A stretch of DNA of 64,000 nt from Pseudomonas cichorii (lineage in GTDB: Bacteria; Pseudomonadota; Gammaproteobacteria; Pseudomonadales; Pseudomonadaceae): contig NZ_RBRE01000060.1 of assembly GCF_003700275.1 (NCBI RefSeq), positions 1 to 64,000 of the forward strand. Direction: 5' to 3'. Every line of letters begins with the position of its first letter. Within the stretch, counting starts at the first letter, position 1. Of the stretch, positions 36,771 to 48,700 are shown piece by piece. Made by a program: the position numbers and the translations under genes. Below the pieces are notes generated by a model. The model was not told the origin of the DNA and searched no databases. It saw nothing but the letters and a program-made list of their open reading frames with translations.

Positions 36771-39700
36771 TTAGCGGTCCCCGCAGCTGATTTTCCCCAA
36801 CCGGTGACAACTTTACCTTCAGCATTGACCACTATGACTGCATCCGTCCCCGTATACCTGAATGTTGGACCGTACTTTGAAGGGACATATTCAATCTTTA
36901 GAGGACTAGACCAAGCTCCACTGAGTGCTGACTGGCTTACACCAATGCCACCATCCCTTCCTGCAAATTGCTCCAATGCGTGATTTGAATAGCTGGTGAT
37001 TTGTGTAGGTGCCCTTGCTCCGGCCGCCTGCTCAGCAACCATTTGCATTTTGAGTCTAGCAGCATTAGCTGCACTGCTTGCTCCTGAGTCAGTTCCTTTT
37101 GGAACATTCGCCCCAAAATACCCTTCCGGCAACACACAAGGCCCAGTGTTATGCACCCAGGTCTTGAGCTTACCGACATAGAACGTATGTCCGACATCGA
37201 CCGTCAGGTTATACGTCTTGCCTTCCGGCAGGTAAAGCTCCAGTGACTCGACTTCAGATGAAGTGTTTTCGCTGGCACCATCCTCAAGGGATTGTAATCG
37301 ATCGCCTGGTTTCAGGTCGATGACGGGCACAAAGTCGCGTTGAGCCGGTACGTAGAACGGGTGACCTGGTGTCACCAGCAGCGTTTCTTCCTCGGCCTGA
37401 CCATCCTGGCGAACGCTCTTGAGCTTGAGGCGATAGATCGGCTGATCGGTACGCACATGGGTTGCGAGGATGGCAGCTGCAAACGGCTTACCGCCTCTCT
37501 CGGGTTTACTCCAGACAATGTCTCCGACCTTGAGCGTATCGATTGCTCGATCACCGTCAGGGGTAGAAACCATCGTTCCGGCAGCAAAACAGCAAGGGCC
37601 TTCTGAACCGAGCTTACGTCCCAGACTTAGCTCGGCTACTGCCTTGGCACGATTGGTCGGAAGGAAATTCAGTGCAAACTCTGTCGCACTCTGCGCTCGA
37701 ATGGCTGCGCTGGCCGCACTATTACCCTGCATGTCGTAAAGAGTGGCCATTGCTTCTTGGGTTTGGCTTGCCTCTGCGATATTCACAAAGGAACCCAACG
37801 GGTCTTTGCTTAGCCCCATGAGGCCATTAGCTACTTGCTCACTGACTCCTGCCGGGTTGCTCAATAGAGCCCAGACAGAGAGAGCCGCATCAGAGACAGC
37901 ATTCTTCCCTCCCTGGTACATGCCAACAGCCTGTCCAGAGAACGCATTCGACAAGTCAAAAGGAGATGCAAGGTTCTTGCGATAAAAATCTGCATATGCG
38001 TATGTAGGATCTCCTAATAACCCACCCTGCAAATTGATGGCATTGATCTCGGGATTGACATATTCCGCAGTATGCGAGTTGCGATAGTTGGTAATCAAAC
38101 CCACTACTTCGGCAGGGGTGTAGGTGTTCTTAGCTCCCGCCGCAGGCACATCCCCTCCGGCCGGCGCATATGTAGAACCCAATGGCGACAGTGCGATACC
38201 CAAATGTTTGAGTGTCAGTGCATCTGGCTTAACGTCCCTATCAGTCAGTACACCATTCCATTCAGCATCGGTGTAATACAACAAGGCTTGCGCCAAACGC
38301 TTCTCAGCTTCTGCTGGGCTAATATTCGCCTCTTTTGCAAAACTATCAGACTGTTTAACCAACAACGGAATTTCGGTGGGATGCAACTGGCGGTTGTATT
38401 GGTCTGCCACACCAGCAATCCAAGCGGCCTGCTCGATATCGCCTCCGGCCAGACCTGCAGCAGTCAACCCCACAATTTTTGATGCGGCCTCACGAAACTC
38501 TGGAAGATCCTTGAATGAATCATTCAATACGCCTGCCATGGCTTGGCTGGCACCTGCCGCAACCGCTCCCGTCGCGAAATCACCACCGGTCGCCGAGGAA
38601 ATTGCGCCCCCCATCATGGCATGCAATGCGGTACGCCCCATTCCGCCTTCTGCCCAGAGCGCCATTCCCTGCGTATCATTCTTCAAGAATGCTTTTGCGT
38701 AATTTTCGTTAGCGATGCTTCCTATTTGATAAAAACCAACCGCTGCTGCTACGTTTCCAGCCTGGGAAACAAGAGCCTTGGTCAGGTTATCGCCCAGGCT
38801 TCCGCCATTAATGGCTGTATTGATTACCCCCGTAGCCAGTCCTTGTGCACCGGCGTTAACTGCAAAGCCGCCAATGTCCTTGAGGCTCGACAGATCAAAG
38901 CCTTTAGTAAGGTTATTGAATGGTTTGCTTGTACCGCTCAAGTTAGGGTCGATAACACCTGCTGTGAAACCAGCAGTAAGCCCTGAAACTAAAGCCCCTT
39001 TCAAACTGTCGCTACTAAATGTGTCCTTTAGCGCAGCGCCCAGGTTTCCTTTGTTGTTAATCGTGCTAATCGCTGCCTGCGATGTAAGAGAGGTCAAACT
39101 TGCCACAGCCGCCGCATGAGCAGCCGTCCCGATAGTTAAAGCTGTCGTAGCAGAGAAACCAGCGGCAGTCGCTGCCCCAGTTGCAGCAGAACCAGCAGCT
39201 GTGCCTGCTGCTGCAAAGGTTCCAGCTCCGGCCGTTACTACCGTAATGATAATCATGATCGCCAACATCGCGCCCTGACCCAGGCTGGAGCTGCTGTACT
39301 TGAAGGAGTCATGCAGCTCCTTCACCTGCCGCCAGTCCACATCCCCACGCTTCTCGGCCTCCTTCAACCAGGCCAGTTGCGGATCGGCCTGAACCATCGC
39401 GTCGATGGTCTGGCTAACGGTTTGCTGATCGACCTGTTTGATGTCGATCTTCAAGCCTTCGACGGCGCGGATGGCCAATTCGCCTTGGGCCACCATTTCT
39501 GTCTGGCGCAAGGTTTCATCGGTGCGGCCCTTCCCTTTCATGGAGGTCCAGACGAGACTGCTGCTGCTCTTGGTGTGGCTCTCCTGATGCAGGTCCTTCA
39601 CACCCTCAAAGTTGATACCACCGCCACTTTCAATGGTCAGGTCATTACCACTGGTAAGCTTGGCTGCTTGATATAGCTGGTCGCCTTCACTACTCAACGT

Positions 39701-42700
39701 CAGATCGCCACCGGTGGTTATTTCGCTGCCGACATTGCGAACATCAGTGACTTCACTGCGCTTGGTTTTCTTGGCGCCGAAAGAGCCTTTGCTCTTTTTG
39801 TCGTAGAGGTAGTAATCACTGTCCTGCGCAGCCAGAAGACTCAAGCTCTCGCCAGCTTTCAACGTCGCATCTTCACCGGCTGTGATACGACTCGAGATGA
39901 CTGCCAAATCCTGACCCGCACTGAGGGCAATGCTGCCGCCAGCATTCAGGTCTGCCGACACCTGTTTGACATGGTCGGTCTGGACGGTGAGTTTCTTGCT
40001 TCTGGACAGGGAGTGAGTTTCGTCGGCAGCCGAGCTGATCGTCATGTTCTCGGTCGCGGCCATGGCGATGTCGCGCTTGACGTCGATATCGCTGGCTACA
40101 ACATTGATATCACGTCCCGAAATGGCCATAAGATCACGGCCGACGCTGACGCTGGAGCCCAGTTGCGTGATGCTGGACTGGGTGTTGTTTGCACTGAAGA
40201 TCCGTGCTGTTTCGGTTTGTGCCGCACCGATATAAACATCACGACCGCTAATCAGGCTCAAGTCGCGACCGGCCTGCAGGGTGCCGCCGATATTATTGAT
40301 ATCGCGTCCGGACTTCAGGGTCATGTCGTTGACAGACTCGATACGGGCGGCGCTATCCGCAAAGTCCTGAAGCACTGCTGCGCCCTGCTGGTCGCGAATG
40401 ACTGTCCGCTCATTGATGACATCCCCACGGGTAGCGGTCAGCGTCACATCACGGCCATACAGAATGCCCCCTGCCTTGTTGACCAGATCGTTACCCGCCA
40501 GCAGGTCAAGGCGGTTGCCCGCCTCGATCAGACCAACGTTGACCAGATCGTTGCCTGCCGTCGCCGACAGGTTATTCGTCGCGCGCAATGTCCCGACGTT
40601 ATCGAGGTCTTCGCCGGCAATCAGCGTGACGTCATTACCGGCAATCAACGCGCCGTTCGGGGCGAGACGGTTATTGGCCTGGGCCAGGTACAGCACCGGC
40701 ACCAGGACTTTCTCGCCATTTACCTCATGTTCTTCGAGCCACACGATATCGTGGGTCAAGGCCGCAACTTGCCTAGACGTGAGTGATACACCGACCGCCA
40801 GGCTCAGTTGTTCCTTGCTGGCAATGGCGTTGTTCATCAGGTACTTGAACTGAGCCTCGTTGGAGGTCTGCCCTGCCAGGAACGCCTGACCGGTACGGGC
40901 CACGATGGCTTGCTGGACGAGGCGCTGCTCGTAGAAACCGTCACCCAGACGCCTCATGCTCTCATCAGGGTCGTAGCCCAGATTGGCCAGCAGGTAGTCC
41001 GAACTCATGAACTGGCGCAGGTCGGTCAGGACCGGGTTGGTTTCGATCAGGTATTTATGTGGGCTGGACGAGGTTGTGCTACCCGGCAAGGCCTGGACAC
41101 GCAGGACCTGAGCGTTTGCACTGCTCGAAGGACTGGTACTGCCAGCGGGAACCTGAACGTCGTTTACGCGTGTTACCCCTGTCGAATCGGAGCTGTGGGC
41201 GATCAGTTGCAGGCTGTTTGCGGAATCGGCTGGAGCGCTGGAGTCGAAAGCTGACGCATTGGCGCTCAAGCCGGCATTCTGACGGACCACATCAGCCAGT
41301 TGGCGAGTGGCGGTCGAAACCTGCCCGGCAGTACCGAACTGCAGGACTCTGGCCTGGGCATCGGAAACAGTCTGCTCGCGTTGCGCGACCGAAACGCTGG
41401 CACTGCCGAGCGTCCAGCTTTGTGGCGCACCAGTGGCTTGAGTGGCAGCGGTGTCATTGCCGGTTTGGGTGCTGAGGCGGAACAGGCCGTTCTGGCCGGT
41501 GGGCAGGCTGAAGCCTGGCAGGGTAAGTGGGTTGACTTGTTGTTGGGACAAATCAGGTGACAGTTGGGCGTTGACGCGAATGATCGTAGTGCCTGTACCA
41601 GAGGGGCTGGTGCCTTGAACTTTACTGGTGCCGCCACCGGCTACGTAATCCTGGCGAATAACACTATTCTGCAAGTTTTGGGTGGCTGTTATGGAAACAT
41701 CACCGCCCGATTGGATGACAGCACTACGGCCAGCGCTAGCATTGCCATCCACGACTTTTTCCACATCACTGAGCAGTTGTAAGCGAGTGATTTCCTCAGG
41801 GACTTCGATAAGATTATTCCGATCGTACAGCGATACGGGCAAATACTCATTCCACAGTTCTTCAGGATAATACATGGGATAATAAGGCATATACTGTGAT
41901 GTGATAGCATCCCTCACTTCATAAGTTACATATTCATAAGTCGTATCACCACCACCCGTACTAAAAACCTTAGTCACCACACCCAAGCGAAGCTCGCCGC
42001 CACTGCCAACATAATAAATATTAGGAAAATCAGGATTATTACGTTGATTATAAGAATAGACATAGTTCACAAAAAAAGAATCATCGGTGCGATAAACACG
42101 CGTACGTTCCATTGCCCCGCCAACAGTACCTATATTTCTAACACTACCCGAATTAATTATGACATTACCAACAGCGCTGATCGTGCTTTTGTTATTCAGG
42201 AAGTCGTCACCATTAAAAGTAAAGTCTCTCCCCGACGCCAACAAAGCAGATGCCGTAACATCAGTATCTTGACCGCCCTCAAAAAACTCTCTCACGATAA
42301 AGTCAGCTTCAAAATATTTGTGGCAGACACAATCCATCGCAATGATCCCCTTCACCAAAGTCCGACCCGCAGAAAAATCCTGCTTGCCATCCGAACCTTC
42401 AGTGCGGTTCTCAAACGCCGTCGCGCTGATCGAAAAGTCGCCGCCACTTTCCATCGAACCCGATATATTCGAGACCTGATTGGCCCGCTCAACGCCATAG
42501 CCCTTGATAGTCAAGTTATTCAGCGCGTAGAAATCGCCTTTCAAGTTGGTCAGGCTACCTACATTCGCCCGCATATCCCCACCGCTGAAGATCACCCCCT
42601 GGCTGTTAAGCAGGCTCGCGGTATTGAAGGTGAGGTTTTGCGTAGCCCCCAACGTGCCGTAGTTATTGACACTCCCGGCATTGACGATCAGATCGGCTGC

Positions 42701-45700
42701 CGACGTGATACGACCGTAGTTGCTGGCCAAGCCGCTGATATTGAGCTCTGCCCGGGCACCACTCGCGATGCTGGCAGCGCTGGTCAGCGCCAGTTGGCTG
42801 GCCGTCAGGCCCAGGGTTCCCAGGCTGCTCGTACGCCCACTCCCCGCATACCCTCCACTCAGGTTCAGGCTCAGTGTCCCGTCACTGGCAATCAACCCGT
42901 CATTCGTCCAGCTCCCACCGGTCCCCACAAACGCGCTCGAAGCCAGCAGTTGCCCGCTCGCGGTCTGGTTGAAGGTGCCGACATTCACTGTCAGCCGGCC
43001 GGCCTGGATCACGCTGTTGTTGGTCCAGCTGTCGGCGGTCAGGGTCAGGCCGCCGCGGGTCACGACGTTGCCGCCCGCCCGGGTGAGGTTGGCGGTCGAG
43101 ATGTCGAAGGTGCCGGTGCCAGCCTGCAGCAGGTTGCCGTTGGTGTTGAGGAAGCTGGCGGCATTGAGGATCAGGTTGCTGTTGGCAACTTCCACGGTGC
43201 CGTTGCTGTTGTCGAACAGGGTGCCGATCTGGAAGTCGGCGGTGTCGCTGGTGCCGAGCGAGCGGATCTGGCCGGTCTGGTTGTCGAGGCTCGCGGCCCT
43301 GATCGCAAGAGTGCTGTCGCTTTCGATGATGCCCAGGCGGTTGTTCAGCGCGCCGGTCAGTTGCAGGTTGACCTGGCCCCCGGCGATCTGGCCGTCGTTG
43401 TCGCCGCTGTTGTCGAAGTCATGGCCGATAACGCGCACCAGGCCTTTGGCGTACAGGCCGCCGTTGCGGTTGTCGAAGTTGGCGGTGGTGATCAGCGCCT
43501 CGCCGGTGCTGGCCGAGACGCGGCCGCCGTAGTTGTTGAAGCCGCCCAGCGCGGTCAGGTTCAGGCGCTGGGCCTGGATGACGCCGCCCTGGGTGGTGTT
43601 GAGGGCGTAGCCGTTTCTCAGCACGCCGGTAATCTGCGCGGTAAACAGGCCCTTGAGGCTGGACAGCACTCCGCCACGGCTGTCGAGGCGGGTGCCTTTG
43701 ACATACAGGTCGGCGTTCTGGGCGATGAGGCGACCGCTCTGGTTGTCGATGCCGTCGACGACCTTGACGGTCAGGGCGCTCTGGCTCTGCACGGCGCCTG
43801 CGGCGTTGTCGAGGCTGGCGCCTTCCAGTTGCACGTCGGCGGTCTGGCTGTAGATCAGGCCGTCGGCATTATTGAGGACCTTGCCGCTGGCCAGGACCAG
43901 CAGCGTGCCGTTGGACGCCACGGTGCCGCGATTGCTGTTGTCCAGCAGCCCGGTGTTGAGGGTCATCAGGCCCTGGCTGACCAGTTGACCGCCCTGGTTA
44001 TGCACGGCGCTGCTGCGCTTGAGCAGCAAGGACGCACCACTGGCGAGCTGGCCGCCGGTGTTGGTCAAGGCGCCGATCAGGTCGAGCGTCGCCTGGTTCT
44101 TGCTGATCACCGTGCCTGCGGTGTTATCGAGGGCTGCGGCGGTGATCACCAGCCCGGCCCCGCTGTCGATCAGGCCTTTCTGGCTATTGTTCAGCAGGCC
44201 GGTGACGGTCAAGGTCTGCTCGGCCGCGCTGGAGAGGATGCCGCCGCTGTTGTCGAGGCTGTCGGCGGTGACGCTCAGGGCTTTCTGGCTGACCAGCGCG
44301 CCGTTGCCGCTGTTGAGCAGCGCCCCGCTGAGTTCCACGTCCACCGCACCACTGCGGCTGGACAAGGTACCGTTGCTGCGGTTGTCCAGTGACGTGGCGG
44401 TCACGTCCAGCCCTTGCCAGCCGGAGATCAGGCCGTTCTGGTTAAGCAGGCTGCCAGTATTGAGGGTCAGCAGGTTACTGCTGATCAGTTTGCCGCCGCT
44501 GTTGTCGACGGTGCCTCCGGCCAGGGTGAAGCTTTGCGCGCTGGAGATTTCCCCGCCCTGGTTGTTGACGTCGCGCAGGCGGCTGAGGGTCAAGGGTCCC
44601 TGGGCGCTGATCAGGCCGGCCCGGTTGTGCAGGTCGGCGCCGTTGAGGTCGATGCTCAGCCCCGCCTCGCCAAGCAGGCGTCCGGCATTGAGCGACAGGG
44701 CGTCGAGCACCAGAGTCATGTTGCCCAGCGCCGAGACTTCGCCGCCATTGTCGGCAGTCAGGCTGTCGGCAGTAAGAGTCAGGGTGCCACGGCTGTTGAT
44801 CAGGCCGTTGGCGCCGGTGTCGAGTGCGGCACTGTTGAGGGTCAGCGCGGTGTTGCCCAGCAACTGGCCGCTGCGGTTATTAAGGTCGGCCGAGGTGATC
44901 TTGAGGGTCTCGGCGGCGTTGATCAGGCCCTGGTCGCGGTTGGTCAGCAGGCCGGTGACGGTCAGGTCCAGGGCGTTGCGGCTGGTCAGCGTGCCGCCGG
45001 TGTTGTCCAGGGTGCCCGCGGTAGCATCGATACCCGCCGCCGCGATCATGCCCTTGATGGTGCTCAGCGCCTGGTCGATGCGCAGGGTCAGCCGTTGATT
45101 GCTGAGCACTGCCCCGCCGCTGTTGTCCAGTGCCTGGGCCTTGAGCGTGAAGGCCTGGGCGCTGGAGATTTCACCGCCCTGGTTGAGCACGCTCTTGAGG
45201 TTTTTCAGCAGCAGTGTGCCGGGCGCGTTGATCAGGCCGCCACGGTTATCCAGTTCGCCGTGATTGAGGTCCAGGCTCAGCGAGGTGTTGCTGAACAGGC
45301 TGCCTTTTTGTTGATCGAGGCGGCTGACGCTGGCCACCAGCGCCTGCTGGCTGCCGATGCTGCCGCCGTCGCGGTTGGTCAGGGTGGCAGCGGTCAGGTC
45401 CAGGCGCTCGCCACTGCTGATCCGGCCCTTCTGGCTGTTGCCCAGGTCGCCGGTGGTGAGGGTCATCAGGCCCTTGCCGCTGATAACGCCTTGCTGGCTG
45501 TTGTCGAGGCTGGCGCTGGTCAGTTCGAGGACGTCATCGGTGACCAGTTCGCCGCTCTGGTTGAGGATGGCCCCTTCGCTGTCGAGGGTCAGTTTGCCGG
45601 CACTGGACACGCTGCCGGCGCTGTTGGTCAGGCTGGCCATGCTCAGTTGCAGGCTACCTTCGCTGCTGATCGCACCGCGGCTGTTGTCCAGCGCGCCGGA

Positions 45701-48700
45701 CAGGTCGATGACCAGGCCTTGCAGGCCATTCATCACGCCACCGGTATTATCGAGAGAGATGCCGGCCAGGCTCAGGCCGGTCTTGCCGGACAGTACGCCT
45801 TGGGCGTGGTTGGTGGTGTTCGCGACGTCGAGGGTCAGCGCCTGTTGCGCGAGGATCTGGCCGCTGTTGTTGTTCAGCGTCTGGCCGGTCAGGGTGATGC
45901 CCTGTTGCGTGGAGATCTCGCCGCCCTGGTTGTCGACGTCATCGACGGTGAGGGTCAGGGCCTCACCGGCCCCGACAAAGCCCTTGGCGCTGTTGTTCAG
46001 GATGTCGCCGGTCAGGTTCAGGGTGCTCAGAGCGAACAGTTGACCGCCTGCCTGTTGCAGGTTGCCGATCCGCGCGATGAGCGCTTGTTGGCTGGAGATC
46101 TGGCCTTGGGTGTTGTCGCCGCTCGCGGCGCTTATTTCCAGATCGCCATCGGCAATCACCGTGCCCTTGACGTTGCTCAGGGTCTTGTCGACGGTCAGTT
46201 TCAGGTCGCCCCGGCTGCTGATCAGCCCTTCGCCGTTGTCCAGGCTGGCGCTGTCGATGTTCAGGCCGGTGGCTGACACGCTGCCCTTGAGGTTGCTGAA
46301 GAACTCGACCAGGTCCAGGGTCAATGCCTGGTTGCTGAGCAGCTTGCCCGCGCTGTTGTCGAGGTGTTGGGCGGCCAGGGTAAAAGCCAGGGCGCTGGAG
46401 ATTTCACCGCCCTGGTTGTCCACGCCCTTGAGGTTTTTCAACAACAAGGCGCCGGGGCTGTTGATCAGGCCGCCCTGGTTGTTGAGTTGCCCGTGATTGA
46501 GGTCCAGGCTCAGGGTGGTGTTGCTGAACAGCTCGCCGCCCTGTTGATCGAGGCGCGTGACGCTGGCGGTCAGGGCCAGGGCGCTGGCGATACGCCCCGC
46601 GCTCTGGTTGATGACGTCGCCGGCGATCAGCTCCAAGGTGTCGCCGCCGGTCAGTTGCCCGCCCTGGCTGTTGTCGAAGGCGCCGGTGGTGACGCTGGTC
46701 GCGCCCTGCCCGGACAGCTTGCCTTGCTGGCGGTTGTCCAGGCTGTCGCTGACCAGGGTCAGGGTCGTGTCGGTGGTGATCGAGCCGCCTTCGTTGATCA
46801 ACGCACCGGTGGTGGTGACCTTGAGCGCCTTGGCGCTGGACAGCGTGCCGCCGGTGTTGTCCAGCGACTCGGCGGTGACCGTCAGTGCCGCTTCGCTACT
46901 GAGCAGGCCGCCGCTATTGTTCAGCGCGCCGTTATGGTTCTGGGGATCGTTATGATTCTGATCTCGGGTGAGGACAATCGTCAGGTCCTGCTGGCTGGCC
47001 AGCGTGCCGCCGGCGTTGTCCAGGTGATGGCCTTCCAGGTTCAGGGTCTGGCCAAACAGCAGGCCCTTGTTCTGGTTGATGATGCGCTCGACCACCAGCT
47101 GCAGCGCCGTGCCGGCCAGTACCTTGCCGCCGTCGCTGTTGTCGAGGCGGTCGCCGATGATCTCGACGCCTACCTGGCTGGAGATTTCCCCGGCCCGGTT
47201 GTCGATGTCGTCGACCACCAGTTTTAGCGCTTTGGTCGCGCCGACCAGCCCCCCGGCCTGGTTATCCAGGCTCTGGCCGCTCAGGGTCAGGGTGCCTTGC
47301 GCCACCAGCTCGCCGCCATGCTGGCTCAGGCTGCCGACGGTGGCCGTCAGGTCGCTCTGGCTGGCGATACGGCCCGCCCCGTTGAGCACCGTGTCGGCCT
47401 GCAACGTCATCACGCCCACGGCATTGAGCAGGCCGCTCTGGTTATTCAGGTGGGTGCCGATGAGTTCCAGCCCGGCCTTGCTGGAGATCACGCCCTTCTG
47501 GGCGGCGGTCAGACCGGTCTGGCTGTTGTCGAGGTCACCGATCAACAGCGTCATCAGCTTGTCGGCGCGGATCACCCCGCCGCGGTTGAGCGCGCTGCCG
47601 CTGTGCACGGTCAACAGGTCCTGCCCCACCACCCGGCCACCCTGGTTGTTCAGGGCCTGGCTGGTCAGGTTGAGAATGCCCTTGGCCTGCACCTGGCCAC
47701 CGGTGCGGTTATCCAGGGTGCCGCTCAGGATCAAATCCAGTTGCCCATCGGTCAGCACTGCACCGGCCTGACGGTTATCCAGGCCCACGGCACTAATCGT
47801 CGCGCCCTGGCCCGCGCCCAGGGTCCCGGCCTGGTTATCGAGGTCGCCGCCCAGAATGACCGTCAGCACCTGATCGGCCATGACCTGGCCTTCGGTGTTG
47901 TTCAGGCTCAGCGCGTTCAGGGTGGTGTCAAACGCACTGCTCAGCAGGCCTTTGTGGTTGCTCAGCTGGCCGGTCACGTCCAGCGTCAGGGCCGCGTCGC
48001 TGCTGACGCTGCCCTGGGTGTTATCCAGTTCACCGGCTTCCAGCTCGACGCCGGTGCCGGACACCAGCCCGCGCAGGTTGGTCAAGACCTTGTCGACCCG
48101 CACGATCAGCGCCTGATCACTAAGCAGCGTGCCGTCGGTGTTGTCCAGCGCCGTGGCCGCCAGGGTGAAGGCGTGGGCGCTGGAAATCTCGCCGCTCTGG
48201 TTAGTGACTGTGCCGAGGTTGTTCAGCAGCAGTTGACCAGGGGCGGTGATCAGACCGTCCTGGTTATTGAGGTGACCGTGGCTCAAGTCGAGGCTGACGT
48301 CGCTGTTGCTGTACAAACGACCGTCGCTGTGCTGATCCAGGCCGGTGACCACAGCGGTCAACGCCATGGCACTGGCAATGCGCCCGGCTTCGCTGTTATT
48401 GACCTGCGCGGCGGTCAGGCTCATTGCTTCGGTGCTGGTCAGGCGGCCGTCAAAACTGTTGTCGAAGGCGCCGGTGGTGACCATCACGCCTTTGGCAGCC
48501 ATGCGGCCGCTGCGGCTGTTGTCCAGGCTGCCACTGTTGAGCGTCAGGCTGGCATCGCTCAGCACTTCGCCGCCCCGGTTGACCACCGCGTCGGTGACGG
48601 TGAGGGTCGAGGCACCTGTGCTGCGCACTACACCCTGCTGGTTATCCAGCGAGGCGGCATTGATCGTCATCGTGCCAGCACTGGAGATCAGTCCCTTCTG

